In this document: piece by piece, positions 28,452 to 37,994 of the stretch
Layout of the letters: each line of letters opens with the position of its first letter
How positions within the stretch are numbered: the first letter of the stretch is position 1
The notes under the pieces: model-generated
What the model was told of the DNA's origin: nothing
Databases searched by the model: none
The model's input: only the letters and a program-made list of their open reading frames with translations
Source: Rhodanobacteraceae bacterium
GTDB lineage: Bacteria; Pseudomonadota; Gammaproteobacteria; Xanthomonadales; SZUA-5
Direction of reading: 5' to 3'
Length of the DNA: 64,000 nucleotides
NCBI GenBank assembly: GCA_016717705.1
Contig: JADKFD010000106.1
Location: 3,295 to 67,294, forward strand
Program-made: the position numbers and the translations under genes

Positions 28452-28613
28452 TCAGCCGCCGTCGCGCTCATCGAGACGGCGAATCCACCCGGCTTTGCCG
28501 TTTTCGCCGAGGCGCACGGCGAGCAAGCTGTGCGCGTGCGTGCATTGCGGATCGATCCGCACGAGGATGGCACCGCGCGTGCGGATGCGCCCCCTGCCCC
28601 GGTGCCCGCGCAT
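28452..28613 (-). CDS. Possible small protein (53 residues)
   Basis: An ATG at 28611-28613 preceded by GAGG opens a short frame with coding-like composition (AILVRIDPQCTHAHSLLAV, LGENGKAGWIRRLDERDGG) ending TGA at 28452. It lies between the protease gene and the oxygenase remnant on the same strand. There is no recognised family; it may be the tail of a deleted gene. Confidence 0.3.
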   Translation of the reverse strand: MRGHRGRGRIRTRGAILVRIDPQCTHAHSLLAVRLGENGKAGWIRRLDERDGG

Positions 28614-28620
28614 CCTCTAC

Positions 28621-30647
28621 TTACTGCGGGACCGGCACCCAACGATAGCGCCAGGTGTAGGTGGCTTCGCGGCCGGCGTAGACCCGCGCGACGATGGCCA
28701 TCGTGGCGTCGGGCGCGCCTTCGGGTACCGGCCAATTCACCACGCGCTGGGTTGACTGGCCCGGTGGTGGCAGTTCGCTGGAATGCAGCTCGAACAAGTG
28801 CTGCACGCCAACACTGGAAACATCCGCCCGCAGCGAGCCCGACGGCGAGTACCCGGCGGCAATGAATTGCACACCGGTATTGGCGAAGGTGACCGTGCCA
28901 CCGATGGTTTGCCGATGGCACAGCGTCGAATCGAGCGGGCGGTCGAGGGCCAGCCGCAGTTCGCCCTTGGTGGTGAGGTGGCTCCACTTGGGATCGGCCG
29001 ACCAGGTGCCGAGCTGAATCGTGCTGGCGGTTGCCTCCCCGCTACCCTGGTAGCCGCGCTCAACCGGGGCCACCCTGGACTCGCTGGCGCCCGATGGGTA
29101 CCAGCAGCCGCTGCTGTCGGGCGGTACCTGAAGCGATGGCGTGGAGGGCACGATGGTGATCGTCGCGGATGCCACGCAGGCGGATCCGAACGGAGAAACG
29201 TGCAGCGTTGCAGTGCCGCTGCTGGTGTCCGGCAGAGTGACCTCGATACTCTGCTCGGACCACTGCTCGACGCTGACCACGCTGCCATCGAGATCGACGG
29301 CGTGCGCCGGATCCATGCCGCTGAAACCGGCCCCTTCGATGGTGACCCGATCGCCCGCGTGCGGCTGCGCCGGAACGATCCGGTCGATGCGTGGCCGCGG
29401 CGCCAGCACCGCGCGCAGTGGCAGGCGGTCGACGCGTCGGGCGGCATTCCACAGCTCGATGTCGAGCACAGCGTCGACGTCGCGGTCGGTCTGCCGCAGG
29501 GCGCAAACGTCGGTCAGGTGCGTCGACCAGTCCTGCGACTGGCCGGCTGCAATCGACTGGACGCTTGCACTGCGCAAGCTGGCGACCGGCGCTGGCTCGC
29601 CACCGCCGTAGTTGAGCGCGGCGCGCACCTCCACATCCTGCGCGGTGACGTCGGCGTTCCATAGCGGCAGCGTGATCTGCAGCGTGTCCATCCAGGGTTC
29701 GATGCGCATGGACAGATCGCCGCTGCATTTCTGCGACCCGCAGGGCTGCCAGGCATAGGGCGTCGGGTCGGCTGCGGTCATGGCCTTCCAGGCCATGCAG
29801 CGTTGCACATCCGGTCGTTCCAGGAAGCACACGTGCCCGTGCACGCGGTCACCGTTGTTCGCGACGAACGGCACCGCCAGGCTCTGCAGCGGCAGCTCGG
29901 CGGGCGGTTTCCGCGTCGGCTGCACGACCTGGGCGATGTAGTCGTAGCCCGGGTTTTCTCGCGCATCACCAGTTCCAGCCAGTCCTGTGCGACGATCCAG
30001 TAGGGTCCGCCTTCGGAATTCTGGTTGCGCTTTCCGGGCTCGCGCGCGCCGGCGAAGGCGCTGCCTTTCGGATCGTGAACCACCCAGGTCGGAGCCGAAC
30101 CCGCGGGGTCGGGTCGCAGCATCAGCCAGGCGTGGCGTGCGCTGGCGTGGATGAAGGGCAGTCCGTTTTGCGACGCCGGCTGCCACTGGTTCAGCACTTC
30201 GCCCATCTGCGTGCCATCGACCACGCCCGAAATCACTTCCAACCAGCGACTGTAAGGCGTGGCGTGCAGGACGAAGGGCTGTCCCGGTGTCACCCCATTC
30301 ATCACCGCGACCAGTCGGCCATACGCACCGGCGTTGTTCGGCAACCCGTAGGCCCCAGCGCCAGTGCCATCGTCGGCGGCCACCACCCAGTCGCCCATCG
30401 CACCGACCAGGTCGAAGAGGCTGGCTTCGCCGCCGTAGGCACGCACCAGCATCAGCGCGGTGGCGGCCCAGCAGGTGCCATGCGACTGCTGCACGTAAGT
30501 GAATGGCCCCTGCCACCCGGGGGCGGAAGCGCTTGCCGGCGCGGGCGCCAAGGGTTCGATGCCCGGCAGCGACGCCACGTCTTGGGCCCGGAGCGACCCA
30601 CCCCAGGCCACCAGCAGCGCCGCCAGAACTCGGCTCGATGTGTTCAT
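28621..30647 (-). CDS. Secreted papain-like cysteine protease (C39/AvrRpt2-like) with IPT/TIG domain, one frameshift
   Basis: The ATG at 30645-30647 starts a signal peptide (VLAALLVAWGGSLRAQ). The catalytic cysteine is C59 in QQSHGTCWAATALM, the histidine H172 in ASARHAWLML, and the third residue D192 in VVHDPKGS, the order of papain-like C39/AvrRpt2 proteases. Near 29957 one A is missing from an A run; adding it changes MREKTRAT to MREKNPGYDYIAQVV and joins to the rest. The C-terminal half has an IPT/TIG-like domain (IVPAQPHAGDRVTIEGAGFS) and beta-rich modules. The corrected length is about 675 residues. Probably extracellular; the target protein is unknown. It is divergent from the ECF sigma/kinase unit. 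Confidence 0.8.
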
Positions 30648-30805
30648 AGCGGACTCCCGCCTGCTTCGACGCTAGAAATCGTCCGGCTGGCCTGCAGCCC
30701 GCGTGTTGACCCGCATCAATCCCCGCCGCGCTGGCTGACGGATGGGCGAGACAAGCGGCGCACGGATTGCGAAAATCGGCACGCCGCCTGTTGCCTGTGC
30801 TTCCT

Positions 30806-31379
30806 GTGTCCGCCAGCGCACCCATCGAAACCGCGAAAGCCGACATCACCAGCGCGCTGCAGCGGGCCGGCGCGGGCGTGCCGGATGCGATGAATGCTCT
30901 GTTCCCGCTGGTCTATTCGACACTCAAGTCGATCGCCCACCGCGAATGCCGGCGGCATGCCGGCGAGGCGCTGACCACCACCGCGCTGGTGCACGAGACC
31001 TACCTCGATCTGGTCGGGCGGGCGCCGCGACAATGGGCGCACCGCGGCCAGTTCTACGCCTACGCCGGATGCGCGATGCGCTCGATCCTGGTCGACAGGC
31101 GCGCCGCCGGCTGGCGCTCAAGCGTGGCGGCGACCGCATCGAGGACGTCGACGCTGACGACGAACTGGTGGTCGCCGGCATCGACGCCGACCTGGTCGGA
31201 CTGGATGAGGCCCTGCAGCGGCTGGCCGCGCTCGACCCGGCGCTGGTGCGCCTGGTCGAACTGCGCTACTTCGCCGGCCTGCCGGTGCCACGCGTGGCCG
31301 AACTGCTCGGGATCGCGCCGCGCAGCGTCGACCGTCGTGGCAGAAGGCGCGCATGCTGCTGGCGCAGTACCTCGGGTGA
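30806..31379 (+). CDS. ECF sigma factor (TIGR02999-like), two frameshifts
   Basis: Region 2 is clear (LFPLVYSTLKSIAHRECRRH, TTTALVHETYLDLVG, HRGQFYAYAGCAMRSILVD). One missing G near 31100 shifts the frame; correction gives RARRRLALKRGGDRIEDVD and region 4 (LDPALVRLVELRYFAGLPVP, RVAELLGIAPRSVDR). A second missing base near 31335 restores WQKARMLLAQYLG and the TGA at 31377-31379. That stop overlaps the GTG start of the kinase gene. Start choice is uncertain: GTG at 30806, with alternative starts back to 30767. Family knowledge: these sigma factors are usually encoded with a TPR-bearing Ser/Thr kinase that is thought to control them. Confidence 0.78.
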
Positions 31380-33867
31380 CTCAGAGTGGCGCCAGCGCCG
31401 AGCTGCTGGAGCGGCGCTGGCCGCAGGCCTCGCCGCTGCTCGATGCGCTGCTCGACCTGCCGCCCGAATCGCGCGCGGACTGGCTCGCCGCGCAGCCACT
31501 GGATGGCGAACTCGCTGCGCTGATGCAGCAGCTGCTGGCCTCGGCCGACGCGCCCGGCGTGCTCGACGCCGATCTGTTGGCGCGCGTCGATACGGCCGAG
31601 GACTGCTGGCAGCGCCGGCTGGGTCCGTGGCGCGTGCGGCGACCGATCGGGTCCGGCGGCAGCGCCAGCGTCTATCTCGGCGAACGCGCCGATGGCGCCT
31701 TCGAGCAGCGCGTGGCCATCAAGCTGTTGCGCAGCGGCGTGCTCGATGCCAGCGAACGCGCGCGCTTCGCCCGCGAACGGCAGTTGCTGGCCCGACTGAC
31801 GCATCCGGCGATCGCGCGGCTGATCGATGGCGGCATCAGTCCCGAGGGTGCGCCCTATCTGGTGCTCGAATACATCGACGGGCTGCCGATCGACCGCTGG
31901 TGCGATGCCCGGCGACTCGGCGTGGCGGCGCGCCTGCGGCTGTTTCTCGACGTCTGCGCGGCGGTCCAGTACGCGCACCGCCACCTGGTGATCCACCGCG
32001 ACCTCAAGCCCGGCAACATCCTGGTCGACCACGACGGCCAGGTGAAGCTGCTCGACTTCGGCATCGCGCGCATGCTCGACGACTCGGCGGCGCCGACGGA
32101 GACCGCGGCGCGGCGGATGACGCCAGCCTACGCCGCGCCGGAACAACTCGACGGCGGCGTCATGAGCACTGCGGTGGACGTCTACGCGCTCGGCGTGCTG
32201 CTGCATGAGCTGCTGGTCGGCATCCGCCCGCAGCGGGCGATCACGCTGGCCGGCGCAGCGCGCAACGTCTCCGCGGCACTGCTGCACTCGCGCGACGCGC
32301 GCGCCAGCGCACTGGCGAGCGCCGTGCGCGGCGACCTGCAGGCGATCGTCGACACCGCACTGCAGCCCGAACCCGGTCGTCGTTATCCGTCGGTGGCAGC
32401 GCTCGCGCTCGACATCGAGCGCCATCTCGAAGGCCTGCCGGTGGGCGTGCGCGCGGCCGCCCGCGGCTACCGCGCGCAGCGTTGGTTGCGCCGGCATGCG
32501 CTGAGCAGCACCGCGCTGCTGCTGCTGATCGCAACCCTTTCGCTGGCGGCCTGGTACGCGACCCGCCAGGCGCACGAGGCGCAGACCCAGGCGCTGCGCG
32601 CGCAGGCGGTGCAGGATTTTCTGGTCGAGTTGTTGCAGGCGGCCGGCAGCGACGGCGGACGCACCACGCCGACCAGCGTCGACGAACTGATGCGCCTCGC
32701 CGCCGGGCGCGCGCTGGATGCCTTTCCGCAAGCGCCGCAGACGCGCGCGCCCTTGCTGCGCACGCTCGGTCGCCTGCTGCACGAGCAGGGGCGCCTCGAC
32801 GAGGCCGAACGCACGCTGCAGGCGGCGCAGGCGGTGGAGCATGGCGAACTCGGATTGCCCGCGCAGGGCAGTCTGGCAACACGCCAGGCGCTGGCGCTGC
32901 TGGCGAGCGTGCGCCAGCCGGAAGCGGCCGCCGCGACGCTGCGCGACGTGCTCGTCGAGCAACGTCGCAGCCACGCGCCGCCGGGCGAGCAGGCGCTGAC
33001 GCTGGAGACGCTGGGATTCATCGATTCGCGCGCTGGTCGCCATCCGGTGGCGCTGGCGCAGCTGCGCGAGGCGGTCAGCCTGACACCGACGCGCGCCACC
33101 CACGCTGATCTGCTCGGCGATGCCTTGCGCTGCGACGTCCGGCGCGGGCACCAGCAGGCGGGCGCTGGCCGCGGCGCCGCCGCAGTCGATCGTCGAGAGT
33201 CGCGTACTGTGCGGCATCGGCTATGCGCAGCTGCGCAGCGGCGAGCTGGCGGCGGCGCGCGCGGCCTTCGAGCGCGCCCTCGGCCTGCAGCAACGACTAC
33301 TGCCGGCCGAGCACCCGTACACCGCGGTGACGCTGGGCGCTCGGTTCGCTGGAATTCGACAGCGGCGAGATGGCTGCGGCGCAGCGCTACTTCGAGCGCG
33401 CGCTGCCGATGCGCGAACACCTGTATGGACGCGACGCGTCGGGCGGTCGAGCCGTGGCGGCCTCCAGCGATGCGCTGGCGGGCCAGAACGACGACGCGCA
33501 GGCGATCGCCGTGCTGCGCGACGCCTGGGCGCGTTTGCACCAGTTGGCGCCCGAGCAGCAGCCGACGCGCGCCTGGGTGCTGCTGCACCTGTCGGCCGCA
33601 TTGCGCCGCAACGGTGCAGCCGGCGAGGCGCTGGACCTCGCCGAGCAGGCGCTGGCGATCTACCAGCAGGCGCATGGCGCCAGCGACAGCAAGACGATCG
33701 CCGCGCATGTGCACGCGGAGCACGCGCGCCATGCGCTCGGCGACAGCCAGGGCGCACTGACGCGCATCGATGCCTTGCTGGCGCAGCTCGATGCGACCGC
33801 GACTGCGCCGCTGCGCGAGCTGCGTGCGCGCATCGTCGCCGAGCAGGCGCCGCCGCGCGCCGGTTGA
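31376..33867 (+). CDS. Transmembrane Ser/Thr protein kinase with TPR-like C-terminal part, frameshifted
   Basis: GTG start overlapping the sigma-factor stop. Kinase motifs are complete: glycine loop IGSGGSASVYLGE, catalytic lysine in VAIKLLRSG, HRDLKPGNIL, DFGIARML, YAAPEQL and DVYALGVLLHELL. A single membrane helix (STALLLLIATLSLAAWYA) separates it from a helical repeat region (RLDEAERTLQAAQAVEHG, AARAAFERALGLQQ, AAQRYFERALPMREHLYG). Frame changes at about 33125-33150 and 33335-33355 are needed to read through the TPR part. The kinase domain itself is intact. This is a PknB-like cytoplasmic kinase with a periplasmic TPR sensor or scaffold. The layout predicts control of the preceding ECF sigma factor. 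Confidence 0.82.
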
Positions 33868-33879
33868 GCGTGGCGCGGC

Positions 33880-34754
33880 TCAGCCGCGCAACAGCGGCGC
33901 GATCGCCGCGACATCCTGTCCGCCGCCCTCGACATGCTTGTCGAACAGCTCGCGCGGCCGGAACGAGATCGTCATCACCCCGACCAGATGGCCCTGCGCG
34001 TCGATCACCGGCGCGCCGCTGAACCCGGCCAGGTTCACGTGCGGCTTGAATTCGAAACGAAACATGTTGCCCATGCGTTCGACCACGCGCCCGCTGTAGA
34101 CCTGCTGCACGCAGCGCGCAGCCGCGTACGGGCAGCCGACCAGATGCACCGTTTCGCCGACCTCGACCGGGCGCTGGCGCACCTGCAGCGGCTCGATGCC
34201 GTCGAGCCCGGCGGGGTCGGCCGGCGCCAGCAGCAGCCAGTCGAGATCCGGACGATCCAGGCCCGGCAGCGGCAGCGCCTGCATTGCGACCGCGCGCGAC
34301 GGTCGCGTGCGCGGGAACAGGCGCCACGACTCCAGTACCTGGTTTCAGGTCCCAGGTTGATCTCCGGCTGCACGCCGCCGGCTTCGCCGATCAGATGGCG
34401 CGCGGTGGCACCGAGCACGCGCCCATCCGCGGTGCGCAGCAGGAATGCGCTGGCGCCCTTCAGCGACGTGTGGCCGCAGCAGAAGCGGGCGTCGTTGGTC
34501 AGCACGATCTGCGGCCACTGCGCCGGCGCCGCGTGGATCCAGCTCACCGGTTTCAGCGCCGCGTCGGCGTCTGCGCCCCGGCGCAGCCCGACGGCGACGC
34601 CGAGCGCCACAGCGGCCAGCAGGAAAGTGCCGGCGATCGTGCCCAGGCCGCGGCGCCACGCCAGGAAAGCCAGCGGCAGTATCAGACCGATCAGCAGGCC
34701 CAGACGCCCGGCGGCGCGGGTGGCGCCGCGCTGGCCGCCAGCGGCTGCAGGCAT
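33880..34754 (-). CDS. Membrane-anchored trypsin-like serine protease, one frameshift
   Basis: Two N-terminal hydrophobic segments (LGLLIGLILPLAFLAW, GTFLLAAVALGVAVGL) precede a trypsin-like domain. The His is in GATARHLIG, the Asp in RPDLDWLLLAP and the Ser in NLAGFSGAPVID. Near 34345 the frame changes; reading on gives NQVLESWRLFPRTR and then an uninterrupted C-terminus (YSGRVVERMGNMFRFE, GHLVGVMTISFRPREL). The ATG at 34752-34754 is preferred over a TTG at 34802. The catalytic part should face the periplasm. It ends 12 bp from the convergent kinase gene. Confidence 0.75.
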
Positions 34755-34959
34755 ACCAGGGTCACGATCAGACGCCACGATGCGGTGGTTCGCGAGTGGC
34801 AACTCCGGATGGGATCACAGATCCGGCTAAGCGCAATCCGGCGAAAAATCGCGCCAGGTCGATCCGCCGCACTGCCGGCGCGGTGAAGAATCCCTGTCCG
34901 GATGCTCTGCGATTGCGCGTTCCTTGGCGTACCCCCCGCAAAAACGCAAGGAGCCATCG

Positions 34960-35295
34960 ATGTCGAGACCCCTGATATCTGCAGTGACGCTGGCCCTGTT
35001 GAGTGCCCTGCCCGGGTTATCCAGCGCCGCACCCAACCAGCGATTCAGCGCCTCCGCGACTTTGCTGCCGAATGCGACTGCCAGCGGCGGACGCTTCGGC
35101 CTTCAGGCAAAGCTGCTGCAGCCTGGCGCGCCGCTGCTCAGCGATGCCAAGCAGCCCGAACCGGCGCGTTCGCAGTCGGTTGCCGAGACCGGACTTGCCG
35201 CGCGCTTCAAGCTGCTGGCCGCCGTGCGCGACAAGGACGCGCCCACCGGCAGCGTCTGTGCAGCAGAGAACGTCTTTCAAAACGGCTTCGAATAA
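34960..35295 (+). CDS. Small secreted protein with F-x-x-G-F-E C-terminal tail
   Basis: 111 residues. AAGGAG precedes the ATG at 34960. Signal peptide: ISAVTLALLSALPGLSSA. The mature part is short and without recognised domain (FSASATLLPNATASGGRFG, ARFKLLAAVRDKD) and ends CAAENVFQNGFE. The same tail ends three other exported proteins in this window. It lies 53 bp upstream of the S74-type gene and could be co-transcribed with it. Confidence 0.8.
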   Translation: MSRPLISAVTLALLSALPGLSSAAPNQRFSASATLLPNATASGGRFGLQAKLLQPGAPLLSDAKQPEPARSQSVAETGLAARFKLLAAVRDKDAPTGSVCAAENVFQNGFE

Positions 35296-35348
35296 CGCCA
35301 CAACGCTTGTCCAACCCTGATCCCTGTCAACGAATCGGAGTCCCAATC

Positions 35349-36578
35349 ATGAATCGCACCCTGCTCGCCATCGCCCTGATCGCCGCCACCTCGTACGCTC
35401 AAGCCGCCAGCTACACCTATCAAGGCTCACTGGAAGACGGCGGCAAACCCGCCGACGGCCTGTACGACGTCCAACTGAGCGTGACTGATGCCGCCGAGCG
35501 TCCGCTGGCAGCAGCGGTAACGCTGTACGGCGTCAAGGTCACCAAGGGCCAGTTCTCGACCGCCGTCGACTTCGGCGTGGATTTGTCCCAATACGGCGAG
35601 CTGCAGCTGAAGGCCGCGGTGCGCCAGGGCGGTGGCGAGTTCATCGCCCTCGACCAGCCGACCTCGATCAATCTCGCATCCCCGCAAGGCGGGCTGTGCT
35701 GGGAAGTCGGCGGCAACATCGGTGTGCCCGCCGGAGCAATCATCGGCACCAACAACGTCAACGATGCCTCACTGACCGCACTGCGCTCGCGTGGCAACGA
35801 TATCCTCTACGTGCGCGGTACCAGCGGCGGCGTGGAACAGAACGGATCTTCTGCCAACGGCACGGGGGCAGCTGCCTGGAATGCCTCGACGGCGGCTGGC
35901 GCCAACAGTTTCACCGCGGTAAACGGCAGCACCGGTGTCAATGCCAGCAATACCGTGGTGTTTGCCGACGGCAGCACCGGCACCTTCTCGTCGAACGCCC
36001 CGAATCAGTTCCTGGTGCGCGCCGACGGCGGCATCCTGATGAACACCAATGCCACGCCGTCGAACAATGACGACTTCACCATCGGCACGCGCCCGACCTC
36101 CGGCGACGCCGACGCCGATCTGGTCCTGCGCACGCGCTCCGGCAAGTTCGGCCGCTTCTATGTGCACGACTCCGACAACGCCTTCCACATGTCGGTAATT
36201 CCGACCGGCGCCAACTTCCTCGAGACCACCGCCAACGGTGCGCGGCTCACCGCCGGCGGCACCTGGACCAACGGCTCCTCGCGCCTGTTCAAGGAAGGCT
36301 TCGCGGCGATCGATGTGGGCGACGTGCTCAGCAAGGTGGTGTCGATGCCGATCACCCGCTGGACCTACCGCAACTCCTCCGAAGGCGCCCACGTCGGCCC
36401 GATGGCCGAGGACTTCCAGGCCGCTTTTGGCCTCGGCAGCGACGATCAGCACATCGCGACGGTCGACGCCGATGGTGTGGCACTCGCCGCCATTCAAGGC
36501 CTGAACGAGAAACTGGAAGCGGAGAACGCCGCACTCAAGGCGCGCCTGGCGGCCATCGAAGCGCAGCTCGGGCTGTAA
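35349..36578 (+). CDS. Secreted protein with C-terminal peptidase S74-type (intramolecular chaperone) domain
   Basis: 409 residues. GGAG lies before the ATG at 35349; signal peptide ALIAATSYAQAA. The N-terminal domain resembles those of exported tail-fibre-like proteins (YTYQGSLEDGGKPADGLYDV). The middle is Gly/Asn/Ser rich. The last 110 residues match the S74 endosialidase-type chaperone: SSRLFKEGFAAIDVGDVL with the Ser and Lys positions of the dyad, then HVGPMAEDFQAAFGL and VALAAIQGLNEKLEAEN with a final coiled coil. Family knowledge: S74 domains trimerise fibrous proteins and may cleave themselves off. Probably a surface fibre-like trimer. Confidence 0.85.
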   Translation: MNRTLLAIALIAATSYAQAASYTYQGSLEDGGKPADGLYDVQLSVTDAAERPLAAAVTLYGVKVTKGQFSTAVDFGVDLSQYGELQLKAAVRQGGGEFIALDQPTSINLASPQGGLCWEVGGNIGVPAGAIIGTNNVNDASLTALRSRGNDILYVRGTSGGVEQNGSSANGTGAAAWNASTAAGANSFTAVNGSTGVNASNTVVFADGSTGTFSSNAPNQFLVRADGGILMNTNATPSNNDDFTIGTRPTSGDADADLVLRTRSGKFGRFYVHDSDNAFHMSVIPTGANFLETTANGARLTAGGTWTNGSSRLFKEGFAAIDVGDVLSKVVSMPITRWTYRNSSEGAHVGPMAEDFQAAFGLGSDDQHIATVDADGVALAAIQGLNEKLEAENAALKARLAAIEAQLGL

Positions 36579-36588
36579 CCCGGACAGT

Positions 36589-36616
36589 CACGGGGGCGCC
36601 CGAAAGCGCCCCCGTG
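36589..36616 (+). terminator. Strong hairpin after the S74-type gene
   Basis: A perfect 11-bp GC-rich inverted repeat (CACGGGGGCGC / GCGCCCCCGTG) with a 6-base loop starts 11 bases after the stop codon. No T-run follows, but the position and strength suggest a transcription end. Confidence 0.6.
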
Positions 36617-36786
36617 AGCTCCTGGCGTCGTTCCGGATTCTGTCCCGGAAGCCAGGTGTCCTGTGTAGCTGCATCGATCGCGTTGGCGGCAAGGCCGTGC
36701 CGGGCGTCGCGCGTAACCGCCTTTGGGCACGGGCGGATACCCAGGACGCGCGTGCCCGGCCTACTCCGGACCAGCCGCACGCCGTG

Positions 36787-36854
36787 GTAGCGCGGCTCCG
36801 GCGCGCGCGCTGTCGGGCTGTGCCAAGACGCCCGTTCGCGCCGGCGCCGCGGGG
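36787..36854. repeat. GTAGCGCGGCTCCGGCGCGC palindrome, copy 1
   Basis: GTAGCGCGGCTCCGGCGCGC at 36787-36806 pairs with CGCGCCGGCGCCGCG ending near 36852 (14 of 15 bases). The same element occurs at 55071-55135. It lies in the 420-base gene-free stretch 36579-36998, which also holds the terminator and a 17-bp tandem repeat. Confidence 0.75.
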
Positions 36855-36881
36855 TCTCCGGCGAGGCCTGATCGGGGAATT

Positions 36882-36932
36882 GATTCGGGACACCCGGTGA
36901 TTCGGGATCATCGGTGATGCGGGACAGCCGGA
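36882..36932 (+). repeat. 17-bp tandem repeat, three imperfect copies
   Basis: GATTCGGGACACCCGGT, GATTCGGGATCATCGGT and GATGCGGGACAGCCGGA follow one another without a gap. No coding frame is evident. Confidence 0.7.
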
Positions 36933-36998
36933 AAATCGATCGCCCCGCTGTTGCCTGCGGGCGTCAGGTGAGTGTCGGGAGTCGCGGTCAGGGTGCAG

Positions 36999-37577
36999 TC
37001 AACGCGACATTTCGATCCAGTAGCCCGCATAGATCCCGATCCACGCGGCGGCCCAGCCCAGACGCACCCATCTGGGCCGCCAACGTGTGCGCAGCCATCG
37101 CGCCATCGACCATGCAACGGTCGCCGACAGGGTGAAGCGAACGATTCGCCCCGGCAGCGTCCAGGCGACGAAAGTAGCGAGCGACATGATTTCCGGCGCC
37201 TGCACCGCAAAGATCTTGTACGGCACGCCGCTGAACGAGCCGATCAGGATTCCGAGCCCTCCATGCGCCGCCGACAGCTCAGCGGCAAACGCGAACAATC
37301 GCTGCGGGACGAAAGGCACTGCGTCGACCAGAGCCCGGGCGGCCGCCGGCTCGTGCTGCGACCACAGATACATCGCGGCGCCACCGATGCAGGCGCCGGT
37401 CAGGCTGCCTGCGACTGCGAACAGCGCCAGTCGGCCGCTGCGCAATGCACATGCGCTGATCAGCACATCGGGCACGACGAAGAAGAAGCTCGCCTCGGCC
37501 AGGCCCCAGGCGAGCCCGGCGAAGGCTGCCAGGAGAACCAGCCATCGGTCTGCAATGTTTGCGTCCACGCCGCGCAT
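36999..37577 (-). CDS. Membrane protein of the VTT/YqaA (DedA-like) type
   Basis: 192 residues from the ATG at 37575-37577. It has several hydrophobic segments (WLVLLAAFAGLAWGLAEASF, LALFAVAGSLTGACIGGAAM, IGIYAGYWIEM). The features GLAEASFFFVVPD, GSLTGACIGG and SGVPYKIFAV resemble the conserved turns of VTT-domain proteins (acidic residue plus PD, GS-G, SG-P-K). DedA/VTT proteins are thought to move or scramble lipids in the inner membrane. The assignment is by pattern only. A start farther upstream is open but lacks conservation. Confidence 0.75.
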   Translation of the reverse strand: MRGVDANIADRWLVLLAAFAGLAWGLAEASFFFVVPDVLISACALRSGRLALFAVAGSLTGACIGGAAMYLWSQHEPAAARALVDAVPFVPQRLFAFAAELSAAHGGLGILIGSFSGVPYKIFAVQAPEIMSLATFVAWTLPGRIVRFTLSATVAWSMARWLRTRWRPRWVRLGWAAAWIGIYAGYWIEMSR

Positions 37578-37604
37578 GCCCTCGTCGCCGGATCGAAGCC
37601 AGGG

Positions 37605-37624
37605 AGTTCTGCGGCCGCAGAACT
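37605..37624. promoter_or_regulatory. Perfect 20-bp palindrome upstream of the VTT-type gene
   Basis: AGTTCTGCGGCCGCAGAACT is a perfect palindrome 28 bases upstream of the VTT gene start. It is nested inside a wider inverted repeat (GCCAGGGA to the left, TCCCTGGC to the right). It could be an operator or a cruciform. The rest of the 417-base stretch 37578-37994 shows no gene. Confidence 0.4.
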
Positions 37625-37994
37625 TGTTCACAGGGTCCCTGGCCGCTGGGAAGCCGACGCCGGCGCGGCGCGCAGCAACTGGCCGATTGCCGGGAAGGCA
37701 AGCGGCCACTGAATTTCCGACAGCAGAACCCGTTCGTATACCTGTCGTTATCGCGCCAGCGCCCGAGAGCGCTCCTCTGCGCGCAAGGTATACGACTGAG
37801 GCTTGTGCGCGATACGGGGCTGGTGTCTTCGTGGTCGCCGGTCGAAGGAACTGGTTGCGGCGGATCGCGACGGAGCTGAGCTGAGCTCACCGAAAGGCGC
37901 CAACTGTAACAATCGGCCTGCACAAATCCTTCCTTCGCGCGTAACATCCATGCCGCAGAGTGGGGATTCTGCAATTCGACTGGGGAGTCGATCC

